Shown here one piece after another: positions 7,249 through 14,168 of a DNA stretch of 21,038 nt. The translations under genes and the position numbers were made by a program. The notes under the pieces are model-generated. The model did no database searches, had not been told where the DNA came from, and saw nothing but the letters and a program-made list of their open reading frames with translations. This DNA is from Pseudomonas nitroreducens NBRC 12694 (GTDB taxonomy: Bacteria; Pseudomonadota; Gammaproteobacteria; Pseudomonadales; Pseudomonadaceae): positions 1-21,038 of the forward strand of contig NZ_BDAI01000024.1 in NCBI RefSeq assembly GCF_002091755.1, written 5' to 3'. Position 1 is the stretch's first letter. Each line of letters begins with the position of its first letter.

Positions 7249-8418
7249 GTGTCCGAATCCATGTCAACCACACTCGACAAGCGGCCCGCCAAGGCCGAAG
7301 ACAGCTCCAGCACCCGCTCCACCATCGACCAGGTCAAGCAGCTTATCGCCGACCTCAATGTGCGCTGGACCGAGATCAGCAAGGTCTCCGAAGTCATCAA
7401 GCAGATCGCCAAGAACACCAACCTGGTGGCCCTCAACGCCGCCATCGAGGCCGCCCGCGCCGGGGAAAGCGGGCGTGGCTTCGCGGTGGTCGCCGACGAG
7501 GTGCGCCGCCTGGCGACCCAGTCGGCCAACGCCACCGCCGACATCGGCAACGTCGTCGCCTCGATCAAGAGCGAGAGTGCCAAGGCCCTGGCCGATGTCG
7601 AGCAGGCCGAGCGTTCCAGCCTGCTCGACACCGCCCGCGTGGTGCTGGCCAGCGAAACCCAGCGCCTGGAAGCGCGCTTCGCCGTGATGGCCACCGCCCT
7701 CTACGGCCTGAAACACTTCATCCTCGGCATGAAGAGCCGCAACCTCGGCCCCCAGCGCGAGCAGGTCGACGCAGTGATGCACGAATATCTGACCCGCAAT
7801 CCCGAACTGCTGGCCTTCGCCTGCGGGTGCGAGCCAAACGCCTTCGACGGCCGCGACCGCGAGTTCATCGACAGCCCCGGCCACGACGCCAGCGGCCGCC
7901 TCATGGCTTACTGGCACAGGGGCAGCGGCGTGGCCCAGCGCGAATGCCTGGTCGGCTACGACAAGGCCGACGGTAGCGGCGACTGGTACCAGATCCCCCG
8001 CGACAAGGGCCGCGACGTGTTTATGGAGCCCTACGAGTACAGCGTCGGCGGCAGCACCGTGCTGATGACCTCGTTCATGTCGCCCATGTATTCCAACGGC
8101 CGCTTCCTCGGCATCCTCGGCGCCGATTACACGCTGCACCAGTTGCAGGAAAGCCTCGGCAAGCTGGCGCCGATGGGCAATGGTCGCTACGCCCTGCTCT
8201 CCAACGCGGGCGTCTACGTCACCCACGCCGACCCTAAGCGCCTGGGCGACAAGGCCAGCGAACTGCCGCAGGAGGCGCGCAACGCCATCGCCCGGGGCAA
8301 GGCCTGGGAACAGGTGAAAGGCCAGCGCGTGGAATTGCTGCAACCGATCCGCGTCGGCGACAGCGATGCGCCATGGGCGCTGCTGATGAGCTTCGAACTG
8401 GCCAAGGCCGGCGAGTAA
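7249..8418 (+). CDS. Soluble methyl-accepting receptor: N-terminal signalling hairpin, C-terminal Cache-like sensor
   Basis: 389 residues from GTG 7249, or 385 from ATG 7261; neither has a clear ribosome binding site. Residues about 22-118 are a short chemoreceptor signalling hairpin with the conserved tip (IAKNTNLVALNAAIEAARAG at 53-72, then GRGFAVVADEVRRLA), the part that contacts CheA and CheW. The arms beside the tip are short. From about 125 to the end is a double-Cache/PDC-type sensor, with features such as YWHRGSG, GDWYQIPRDKGRDVFMEPY, LGILGADYTL and VYVTHADPKRLG. No transmembrane segment or signal peptide is seen, so a domain that is normally periplasmic appears to be cytoplasmic, and the order is the reverse of a standard receptor. 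It probably senses a small metabolite and feeds a Che-type pathway; the ligand is unknown. Confidence 0.88.
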   Translation: MSESMSTTLDKRPAKAEDSSSTRSTIDQVKQLIADLNVRWTEISKVSEVIKQIAKNTNLVALNAAIEAARAGESGRGFAVVADEVRRLATQSANATADIGNVVASIKSESAKALADVEQAERSSLLDTARVVLASETQRLEARFAVMATALYGLKHFILGMKSRNLGPQREQVDAVMHEYLTRNPELLAFACGCEPNAFDGRDREFIDSPGHDASGRLMAYWHRGSGVAQRECLVGYDKADGSGDWYQIPRDKGRDVFMEPYEYSVGGSTVLMTSFMSPMYSNGRFLGILGADYTLHQLQESLGKLAPMGNGRYALLSNAGVYVTHADPKRLGDKASELPQEARNAIARGKAWEQVKGQRVELLQPIRVGDSDAPWALLMSFELAKAGE

Positions 8419-8460
8419 GCACCGCACTGTTCGCCAGCAAGATCGCTCCTGCCAGGTCGG

Positions 8461-8521
8461 CTCCAGCGTTGGAGGCATCGGTAGGATCGAGCTTGCTCGC
8501 GAGCCTGGGCGTATGCCTAGG
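8461..8521. repeat. REP-like palindromes and shared terminator between convergent genes
   Basis: Three palindromic units: CTCCA 8461-8465 / TGGAG 8470-8474; CGAGC-TT-GCTCG within 8488-8499, overlapping the palindrome GCTCGCGAGC 8495-8504 (the GATCGAGCTTGCTCGCGAGC wording is typical of Pseudomonas REP elements); and CCTGGGC 8504-8510 / GCCTAGG 8515-8521. The last hairpin overlaps the TAG stop of the minus-strand gene (8517-8519). Together they probably end both convergent transcripts. Confidence 0.6.
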
Positions 8522-8846
8522 TCCTGTCCGGCAACTCGGTGATATGGATTTCCGTCACCAGCGCCGGCTTCGCCAGTGGCGTGCGCGACAGCAACGGACA
8601 GAAGCGCGAGAGCGCGCCGATCAGCTCCCACTGGGTATCCAGTGATTTCGACAGCACATCCACATCCGCGAGTACTCGCTGCCCCACGCGCTGCAGGTGC
8701 GGATCGGGGCTATGCCCAAGCTCCACCGACAACTGGGTGATCAGGGTGCTGAGGTTCGACATGTTGCGGGTGGCGAGGGCGAGGATGTTCGCCAGCAGGG
8801 CGATTTCCGATTGCGGGATGACAGCAGGCGTTGCAGAAGCGTCCAT
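8517..8846 (-). CDS. Small protein of unknown function, 109 residues
   Basis: I do not recognise a family with certainty. The start is ATG 8846, chosen because TGGAG stands just upstream on the minus strand; the frame also offers ATG 8912, but that has no ribosome binding site and its extra residues (rich in R, S, T) look non-coding. The protein is predicted largely alpha-helical, with amphipathic stretches LLANILALATRNMSNLSTLI, RVGQRVLADVDVLSKSL and WELIGALSRF. It has no signal peptide or membrane segment, no cysteine near its N-terminus, and is probably cytoplasmic. It converges on the receptor-like gene. Small helical proteins of this kind are common as pseudomonad-specific hypotheticals. 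An overlapping plus-strand frame (8539-9003) is judged spurious. Confidence 0.65.
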   Translation of the reverse strand: MDASATPAVIPQSEIALLANILALATRNMSNLSTLITQLSVELGHSPDPHLQRVGQRVLADVDVLSKSLDTQWELIGALSRFCPLLSRTPLAKPALVTEIHITELPDRT

Positions 8847-9194
8847 GCGTGCTCCAGTGATGCTCTGGTGGGTAGTGGCGCGATCCTTGCGCGAGCGCCC
8901 AGAGAGTAACATCAGATCGCCATCTTGCGACAGATATCACATTTCATTTCTTTTCCTGACCATTGAGTCACCTCTTTCCTTCAGCCGCGTATTCCGCTCG
9001 TAAAGCGCGACCTGATGCTCATTTCCCCGTCCCAGCCCAGGAAACAGCTCGGCGCATTTGAGCCGAAAGGCCCCCGCTTCCTATGATCCGCGGCCATTTT
9101 CCAGCTTTGTATTTCTGCTCCTGCTGTATGGCGATCTGCCTGCGGCCTGAAGCCAGCAAGCCTCACCTCGCGTCACCCCTTGAAGATGTAGCCG
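8847..9194. other. Divergent intergenic region with no convincing gene
   Basis: 348 bp between the minus-strand small protein and the plus-strand PEGA gene. The stretch about 8915-9000 is clearly richer in A and T than its surroundings, as expected for divergent promoters. A minus-strand SD-like AGAGGT precedes an ATG at 8961-8963, but that frame closes after eight codons. The best promoter is the plus-strand one listed separately. Open frames crossing this region are not supported by start signals. Confidence 0.6.
9058..9087 (+). promoter_or_regulatory. Sigma-70-type promoter candidate for the PEGA/TssQ operon
   Basis: TTGAGC at 9058-9063 and TATGAT at 9082-9087, 18-bp spacer. It would start transcription near 9094, leaving a leader of about 100 nt before ATG 9195. 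Judged by eye from consensus only. Confidence 0.45.
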
Positions 9195-10238
9195 ATGGAA
9201 CCGAACGCCAAGACTCCCTGCCCGCCAGATACATGGAACGACCCGAATGGCTCGCTTCCCGAAGCCCCCTCCGGCGAGGCAGCAATGGGGGTCTCGTATG
9301 CAATCGACGAGAGCGAAACATTTCCCAGCGAGCCGGCTCGATCGGTTCCCACGGAAGCCTTGAGCTCCTGGGATGGCCCCGGTACCACCTACACACTGCC
9401 GCCGCGCCCGGTGGCCCCGCTCCCCACAATCGCCCGGCCGGCTCCGCAGGTGCCGGTCGAGCCTCTGCCGACGGCCGAGCCGTACTTGCTGACGCCCGTC
9501 CCCCGACCGGCCGTCAACTGGCCGCTGATCGCCGGCGTCATCGTCGGGACGCTGGTCACCGCTCTGCTGCTGGCGCTGTGGCAACCCTGGGCTCTCGATG
9601 ATGAACTCAATCTCCCGAGCGAACCCGCGCCGGACAAGCTCTCGCAGGTAGAGCCCGGTCAGCAGGGCGTGGTGGACCGATCAGCGTCCCCGGCAGATAG
9701 CCTCGATACCGTCACCCAGGAACCCATGGACGACGGCCCCTTGGTCATTCCGCCATCCGAGCCGGTGCCGGAGGAACAGGCTGCCCCGCTCTCCGATGCA
9801 GCCGTACCGGCCACGCCGGCTACTCCCATCGATCCGGTTCAAGCAGCAGCACCAGCCCCCACGCCGGCGCCCCATGAAGTATCGGCTCCGGTGATGAAAC
9901 GGCCGTCAGCTCCCATGGCCGCAGCCGAGCAGAAACACAAGCCTCATCCGCAGCGCACCCAGGCCATGCCCGTCACCGGCAGCAAGGCCATGAGCCCGAC
10001 GCCACCTGGCAGTACGCCTGCGCCCGTCGCAACAGGCACCCTGAGCGTCATCGTTCAGCCCTGGGGCGAAGTCTGGATCGACGGCAGGAAGCGCGGCATC
10101 AGCCCGCCCCTGTTCAAGCTGCAACTGCCACCGGGAAGTTACCGAATCGAACTGCGCAACCCCGACCTGCCGGCCTACAGACAGGATGTGCAGATTTCCG
10201 CAGGACAATCCGTGACGCTCCGACACAGCCTCCAATAA
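9195..10238 (+). CDS. Membrane-anchored proline-rich protein with C-terminal PEGA domain
   Basis: 347 residues. An acidic, proline-rich N-terminal region (1-105) is followed by one transmembrane segment at about 110-130 (NWPLIAGVIVGTLVTALLLA). A low-complexity linker rich in Pro, Ala, Glu and Thr runs from 135 to 280, and a PEGA domain occupies 281-347 (LSVIVQPWGEVWIDG, then PPGSYRIELRNP). There is no cleavable signal, so the N-terminus is probably cytoplasmic and the PEGA domain periplasmic. PEGA domains often sit behind the membrane segment of bacterial Ser/Thr kinases, but no kinase domain is present; this looks like the tail of such a protein standing alone. A stop codon 6 bp before ATG 9195 limits the start; the ribosome binding site is weak. 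It precedes a TssQ-type lipoprotein, suggesting an envelope or type VI secretion role. Confidence 0.85.
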   Translation: MEPNAKTPCPPDTWNDPNGSLPEAPSGEAAMGVSYAIDESETFPSEPARSVPTEALSSWDGPGTTYTLPPRPVAPLPTIARPAPQVPVEPLPTAEPYLLTPVPRPAVNWPLIAGVIVGTLVTALLLALWQPWALDDELNLPSEPAPDKLSQVEPGQQGVVDRSASPADSLDTVTQEPMDDGPLVIPPSEPVPEEQAAPLSDAAVPATPATPIDPVQAAAPAPTPAPHEVSAPVMKRPSAPMAAAEQKHKPHPQRTQAMPVTGSKAMSPTPPGSTPAPVATGTLSVIVQPWGEVWIDGRKRGISPPLFKLQLPPGSYRIELRNPDLPAYRQDVQISAGQSVTLRHSLQ

Positions 10239-10276
10239 ACGTCGGCCGGCCCCCTTTGACCTGTATGGATCCCTCC

Positions 10277-10678
10277 ATGAAGACTCTGCGCACTCTCTCG
10301 ACACCGCTGCTGATCGCCTGCCTGGCAACGGTTTCCGCTTGCAGCAGCCAGCGCGAGGCACCGCCCGCACCACCTGCGGATGATGCCCAGGTACTCGCCG
10401 AGCACACCTTCGACGAAGGCCTGCGCGCATACGAGGCCGGGAATTACTACCTGGCCGAACAGACGTTCCTCTCGCCAGCCATCTGGCGCGCCGATGCGCA
10501 GGTACAACTGAAGGCCCTCAAGTACCTGGCGTTCAGTTATTGCGTGACCGAACGACCGATCCAGTGCCGCTTCGCCTTCGACCGCGCCCTGCAGATCGAT
10601 CCGACCTTCCACCTGGGTACCAGCGAGGCCAGCCATCCGCTCTGGGGACCGGTGTTCGTCCAGGCGGCGCGCCGTTGA
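10277..10678 (+). CDS. tssQ: TssQ-family T6SS-associated lipoprotein
   Basis: 133 residues from ATG 10277; ATG 10265 is possible and adds four residues. A lipoprotein signal ends in the lipobox VSAC, with lipidated C22 followed by Ser, which favours the outer membrane. The mature part is one or two TPR-like helical hairpins: EGLRAYEAGNYYLAEQTFL (about 51-69), KALKYLAFSYC, CRFAFDRALQIDPTF, and the C-terminal signature ASHPLWGPVF. The paired pattern LAF.YC...C...F..A...DP.F......HP.WGPVF is what I recall for TssQ proteins, accessory lipoproteins found with some type VI secretion systems. It lies 38 bp after the PEGA gene and 26 bp before the next gene. No core T6SS gene (tssB, tssC, hcp, vgrG) is in the window, so its partner system must be elsewhere. 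Confidence 0.8.
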   Translation: MKTLRTLSTPLLIACLATVSACSSQREAPPAPPADDAQVLAEHTFDEGLRAYEAGNYYLAEQTFLSPAIWRADAQVQLKALKYLAFSYCVTERPIQCRFAFDRALQIDPTFHLGTSEASHPLWGPVFVQAARR

Positions 10679-10704
10679 ACATCTCTACTGATCTCGAGGC
10701 TCCC

Positions 10705-11511
10705 ATGCCGCTCACTTACCGGCTACACCGCTGCATGCTGACATTGGCGCTTCTGACGGTGCTGCCGCTCGTCCAAGCCGAAACGCATGAAAGCCTGAAC
10801 TCGGCTGTCGAGAGCCTCTGGAGCATCGAACAGGTTTCCACCTCCGTGCTGGGCTCCCATTTCACCCCGCAGGAGTCGAAAGCCGGCACCGAATACCGCA
10901 CCGACGTGAAGAACGCGCCGTCCTACCTGGAAATTGCCGGAGAGGCCGCCTCGGTGGTGATCGGCAGCAAGCGCTTCGACGCCATCGACACGCCCTGGGG
11001 CAATTTCCCCCGGCTGGACATGCGCAACGCCCGCCTATTGGACATCAAGCTGCCGAAACGCCATTACCAGGTACTGGCGGGCCCCGGCACCGGTCTGTTC
11101 GGAGCTGGCGACTGGCGACTCTACGGCTTTCTTCACGTTGTCGACGTCAGCACGCCCGCCCCCACTTACTATCCGATTTATGCCGAGGCCTCGCTGGGGG
11201 AACACCTGCTGGGGCGCCTACCCGGTTCTGCCGTGCTGAACTATGCGCGTCTGGTTCCCGTCGACCGCGGCCAGGCCGGAGAAGCCGAAGCCTACGAAGT
11301 CACACTGTATGCCCTGGCGCGCGCGAGACCCGAGCCCGTGCTCAGGAACGGCGTGCCGCTGGCCTATTCGCTGAAACACGAAGGGGACACCTGGGTCATC
11401 AACAGCGTAGACAGCACGCCAGTGACCACCGCGCTCGACGAAGAGAAGCGCTCCTTCACCACCCCGCTGCGCCCAGCGCTGTTCCAGTTCAAGGAAAGCG
11501 TCCGCAGATGA
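10705..11511 (+). CDS. Exported protein of unknown function
   Basis: 268 residues; I do not recognise the family. A Sec signal peptide is clear at 1-25 (hydrophobic core LTLALLTVLPL, cleavage after VQA), so it should be periplasmic. The mature protein is mixed alpha/beta with no cysteine. It contains a glycine-rich loop GPGTGLFGAGDW at about 132-143 and a tail with conserved-looking aromatic and charged residues (SLKHEGDTWVINSVDST). ATG 10705 follows GAGG at 10696-10699. It closes a three-gene set with the PEGA-domain protein and the TssQ-type lipoprotein, and a strong hairpin follows it at once, so all three are probably cotranscribed and work together in the envelope. Whether it is a structural accessory, a peptidoglycan-linked protein or an unrelated passenger cannot be said. 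Confidence 0.8.
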   Translation: MPLTYRLHRCMLTLALLTVLPLVQAETHESLNSAVESLWSIEQVSTSVLGSHFTPQESKAGTEYRTDVKNAPSYLEIAGEAASVVIGSKRFDAIDTPWGNFPRLDMRNARLLDIKLPKRHYQVLAGPGTGLFGAGDWRLYGFLHVVDVSTPAPTYYPIYAEASLGEHLLGRLPGSAVLNYARLVPVDRGQAGEAEAYEVTLYALARARPEPVLRNGVPLAYSLKHEGDTWVINSVDSTPVTTALDEEKRSFTTPLRPALFQFKESVRR

Positions 11512-11512
11512 T

Positions 11513-11539
11513 CGGCAGCCACCGGTCTGGTGGCTGCCG
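11513..11539 (+). terminator. Strong hairpin ending the PEGA/TssQ operon
   Basis: Perfect 11-bp stem: arms CGGCAGCCACC 11513-11523 and GGTGGCTGCCG 11529-11539, loop GGTCT, starting right after the stop codon. There is no T-tract on either strand. It also lies about 30 bp beyond the stop of the convergent flavoenzyme gene, so it may serve both. Confidence 0.6.
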
Positions 11540-11570
11540 CAGAACGTCCAGGGAGTGAGCCCGTCCGGCC

Positions 11571-12677
11571 TCAGGCCTGCCCGAAGGCCTTGCGTTTGGG
11601 CGTACCTCGTTGCGCGGCGCGCAGGTATTGCGCCGGCCACGGCACCGGCTGCCCGCCCAGCTCATCGGCGGCGTGCAGCGGCCAGTACGGATCGCGCAGC
11701 AGCTCCCGGGCCAGCAGGATCAGGTCGGCCTGCCCGGTACGCAGGATGTGTTCCGCCTGCACCGGTTCGGTGATCATGCCGACGGTGCCGCTGGCGATAC
11801 CGGCTTCCTTGCGCACCCGCTCGGCGAACTGCGTCTGATAGCCCGGCCCCACGGGAATCTCGGCGTTGGCCGCAGTGCCACCGGAAGACACATCGATCAG
11901 GTCCACCCCCAGGCCCTTCAGGCGCCGTGCCAGCTCAACGGTCTCGTCGGGGTTCCAGCCGTCCTCCACCCAATCGGTGGCGGACAGGCGGACGAACAGC
12001 GGCAACTCCTGCGGCCACACCGCACGCACCGCCTCGGTGATTTCGAGGAGGAAGCGGATGCGGTTCTCGAAGCAGGTGCCGTACTGGTCGCGCCGCTGGT
12101 TGGAAAGCGGCGAGAGGAACTGGTGCAGCAGATAGCCATGGGCGGCATGCACCTCGGCGATCTTGAAGCCGGCGGCAAGGGCCCGCTCGGCGCCGCGCAC
12201 GAACTGATGCTTGATGGTCGACATCTGCTCTTCGCTCAGGGCGATGGGCGCGGTGTGCTGTGGGTCGAAGGCGATGGCCGAGGGCGCCACCGGTGTCCAG
12301 CCGCCTTCGCTGATCGGCACCGAGCCGTGCTTGCCCAGCCAGGGTGCCCAGGTACTCGCCTTGCGTCCGGCATGGGCCAGCTGCACGCCGGCCACCGCGC
12401 CCTGGGACTCGATGAAACGGGTGATACGCCGCAGCGGCTCGACCTGCTCATCATTCCAGATGCCCAGGTCCTCGGCGCTGATCCGCCCTTCCGGGGCGAC
12501 CGCCGTGGCCTCGACTATCACCAGGCCGGCGCCGCCGACTGCGCGGCTGCCCAGGTGCACCAGGTGCCAGTCGTTGGCCAGGCCGTCCTGGGCGGAATAC
12601 TGGCACATGGGGGATACGGCGATACGGTTGGACAGGGTCAGCTGGCGCAGGGTCAGGGGCTCGAACAACTGGCTCAT
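11571..12677 (-). CDS. NADH:flavin oxidoreductase, Old Yellow Enzyme family (XenA/YqjM class)
   Basis: Cytoplasmic FMN ene-reductase, 368 residues, a complete TIM barrel. It belongs to the thermophilic-like OYE class of P. putida XenA and B. subtilis YqjM, which reduces activated C=C bonds and some nitro compounds with NAD(P)H. Visible landmarks: SPMCQYS with redox-tuning C25 and Y27, QLAHAGRKAS at 99-108, substrate-binding HAAHGY with H177 and H180 and proton-donor candidate Y182, and a C-terminal ARELLRDP that binds FMN phosphate. On the minus strand GAGGGAG precedes ATG 12677. It stands alone: convergent with the operon to its left, and separated by a 266-bp gap from the same-strand Fur-like gene to its right. 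The physiological substrate is unknown. A pair of GATAGGT repeats upstream could be an operator. Confidence 0.92.
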   Translation of the reverse strand: MSQLFEPLTLRQLTLSNRIAVSPMCQYSAQDGLANDWHLVHLGSRAVGGAGLVIVEATAVAPEGRISAEDLGIWNDEQVEPLRRITRFIESQGAVAGVQLAHAGRKASTWAPWLGKHGSVPISEGGWTPVAPSAIAFDPQHTAPIALSEEQMSTIKHQFVRGAERALAAGFKIAEVHAAHGYLLHQFLSPLSNQRRDQYGTCFENRIRFLLEITEAVRAVWPQELPLFVRLSATDWVEDGWNPDETVELARRLKGLGVDLIDVSSGGTAANAEIPVGPGYQTQFAERVRKEAGIASGTVGMITEPVQAEHILRTGQADLILLARELLRDPYWPLHAADELGGQPVPWPAQYLRAAQRGTPKRKAFGQA

Positions 12678-12887
12678 GGTGGCACTCCCTCGGGTCTTCA
12701 GAACTTGTCACTTCAACTGTAGACCGGGATCGCCTAAGGATAGGTCCTGACGATAGGTGGCCGCCGCCGACCACTGACGGAGCCTGGCGGGTTCAATGCG
12801 CACGGCCTGCTATTGCACTGGCTGATGTATGAACGAAGCTTTTGCGCGAAATCTCGGCTCCGCCAGGGCCGATGGCGACGCGCTGAG

Positions 12888-12938
12888 CCGGCCTGCAGGC
12901 CGGATCGCGGAGATGACTCGCTCCCACAGGGGAGCCAC
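12888..12938. repeat. Palindrome and REP-like sequence downstream of the Fur-like gene
   Basis: CCGGCCTGCAGGCCGG at 12888-12903 is a perfect 16-bp palindrome. It is followed by CTCGCTCCCACAGGGGAG at about 12920-12937, whose minus-strand form CCCCTGTGGGAGCGAG resembles the core of Pseudomonas REP elements. Both lie just beyond the stop of the minus-strand Fur-like gene and may end its transcript. The remaining part of 12678-12943 holds the promoter region of the flavoenzyme, with no gene. Confidence 0.5.
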
Positions 12939-12943
12939 CGTCA

Positions 12944-13264
12944 TCAGTGCAACTCGCTCGACTTGCCCATGGCCGCCACCGCTCCGGGTGCCAGGCTGTA
13001 GCGCTTGTTCTCGTCACGTTCGAGCAGGCCGGAGAGGTGCAGGCGGCGCAGCGTCTGGCTGACGCAGCTGAGGGAGATGGGCAGCCCTGGCTCCTCCAGG
13101 TAGGCGTGCAGCTCTACGGCAGTCGCCTTGCGGCAAGCCACCAGCGCATCGAGGATGTTCAGCCGCGGCAGGCTGCTGCGCAGGCCGGCATGTTCCAGCA
13201 GTTGCCGGGCCGGGCGCGGCAGGCGTGGGCGGATCACCGGACTGGCTTTGATCGCAACTCTCAT
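12944..13264 (-). CDS. Miniature Fur-type winged-helix protein
   Basis: 106 residues. Residues about 21-92 follow the DNA-binding half of Fur: QLLEHAGLRSSLPRLNILDAL matches the first helices, ISLSCVSQTLRRLHLSGLLER occupies the recognition-helix position, and NKRYSL the wing. The usual C-terminal dimerisation domain and its His/Cys metal ligands are missing; the protein ends about 14 residues after the wing. The N-terminal arm is basic. ATG 13264 overlaps the stop of the upstream DUF4198 gene (ATGA) and has GAGG in front, so translation is coupled. It could be a local transcription factor for the divergent operons or a modulator that pairs with full-length Fur or Zur. It may respond to metal only indirectly. 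Confidence 0.82.
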   Translation of the reverse strand: MRVAIKASPVIRPRLPRPARQLLEHAGLRSSLPRLNILDALVACRKATAVELHAYLEEPGLPISLSCVSQTLRRLHLSGLLERDENKRYSLAPGAVAAMGKSSELH

Positions 13265-13881
13265 GGGCGCACCTCGAAGGACAGGGTGGAAACGTGGATC
13301 ACGCTGTCGTAGCGCTTGCCATCGACGCTGGCACCGCCGTTGACCTGGGCCGAGACCTCCAGCACGTAGCGCGCCGGGAACGGCGTGGCCAGGGTCACGG
13401 TGCCGTCGGCTGCCGGCTTCAGGCTGCGACTCCACTGCTCGGAGGTGTACACGTTGACCTGCGAGGCCGGCACCACGGTGCCCTTCCAGTGCAGGGCGAA
13501 GGTATTGCCGCCGGGCGTCGTGGGCACCAACTCCAGATCATTCTGCGCCCGGGTCTCGGTGCGTCCCTCGCGGGCCTGATAAATGGTCAGGGTGCTGCCT
13601 TCGGCACGCTGGGCGGCGACGCGCAGGTCGCCCGGCGGCACGGCGCCGATATCGAAGGACTCGACGCCAGCCTTCATCGGCGCCGTCTTGCCCTCGCCGA
13701 GCACGACGTGAGCGTTCTGCAACTGGGTCACCGGCAGGTGCTCGCCGGGCTGCTGTTCGCTGAAATAGCTTTTCGCGCTCTGGCCTGCATTGCGCTCCAG
13801 CCACAGGTAGTCCGCGTTGGCCAATGGCGCACAGCTCAGCGCCACGGCCAGCAGCGTGAGCTGGCGAAGGTAGAAGGTCAT
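13261..13881 (-). CDS. Periplasmic DUF4198-family protein, possible metal-uptake accessory
   Basis: 206 residues from ATG 13881, which has AGGAG upstream on the minus strand; the frame runs further upstream, but the added part looks like promoter DNA. A Sec signal covers 1-23 (cleavage after ANA), giving a mature N-terminus DYLWLERN. The pattern DYLWLE...SYFSEQ..., ARYVLEV..., and a closing KRYDSVIHVSTLSFEV is typical of DUF4198, a beta-sandwich family often annotated as periplasmic cobalt/nickel transport components. Internal LELVPTTPGGNTFALHWKG is also family-like. It is the first gene of a leftward operon with the Fur-like protein (ATGA overlap) and lies back to back with the PepSY operon. 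Metal handling is inferred from family and neighbours; no ligand set is obvious. Confidence 0.82.
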   Translation of the reverse strand: MTFYLRQLTLLAVALSCAPLANADYLWLERNAGQSAKSYFSEQQPGEHLPVTQLQNAHVVLGEGKTAPMKAGVESFDIGAVPPGDLRVAAQRAEGSTLTIYQAREGRTETRAQNDLELVPTTPGGNTFALHWKGTVVPASQVNVYTSEQWSRSLKPAADGTVTLATPFPARYVLEVSAQVNGGASVDGKRYDSVIHVSTLSFEVRP

Positions 13882-14168
13882 GCGGTTCTCCTGTTGTCTG
13901 GCTGAAGTTCGCTTCCGTTGCGAATCGATCGTTTTCACATACAAGACGGATGAGCCGCAAAAAACACGCACAGAAAATGTGTAAAGAAATGGAAAAGACC
14001 GCGAAAACCGCACCGAAACATTTATTTGCAACTGCAGATGGCCGGTTTTTCGATCTCATCCGTCCTTACTCCTAGAACACCGCTGCGACTGGGTGTCTTC
14101 GCGCCTCGCCGGCCTTGTCCGGCGGGGGCCTTTTCCATTGCCTTTCCCTTGTGTGGCCGTGATTCCCC
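13882..14168. promoter_or_regulatory. Divergent promoter region between the DUF4198 and PepSY operons
   Basis: About 287 bp shared by the two operons. The middle (about 13920-14040) is distinctly richer in A and T than the genes, as expected for promoters in both directions. I do not find a clean Fur box (GATAATGATAATCATTATC) or Zur-type palindrome, and no -35/-10 pair is good enough to call. The terminator-like hairpin at 14104-14133 lies between this region and the PepSY gene. Confidence 0.45.
14104..14133 (+). terminator. Terminator-like hairpin in the leader of the PepSY gene
   Basis: Arms CCTCGCCGG 14104-14112 and CCGGCGGGG 14119-14127 (one T-G wobble), loop CCTTGT, then GGCC and TTTT at 14130-14133. 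It sits 35 bp before ATG 14169, in the sense direction of the PepSY operon, so it could attenuate its expression; alternatively a promoter lies after it. Confidence 0.45.

Noticed and set aside
8937..8963. Eight-codon minus-strand leader peptide (start at 8963, with SD-like AGAGGT)
   Set aside because: Too short to judge, with no attenuator structure or regulatory codon run next to it.
8539..9003. Plus-strand frame of 154 codons overlapping the small minus-strand protein
   Set aside because: No ribosome binding site and an irregular sequence; the minus-strand frame has a TGGAG-preceded start and a coherent helical pattern.
9195..10238. Ser/Thr kinase with PEGA domain
   Set aside because: No kinase motifs (glycine loop, HRD, DFG) in the N-terminal part; only a Pro-rich region, one membrane segment and PEGA.
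13882..14168. Fur or Zur box between the divergent metal-type operons
   Set aside because: AT-rich stretches exist, but none forms a palindrome close enough to either consensus by eye.
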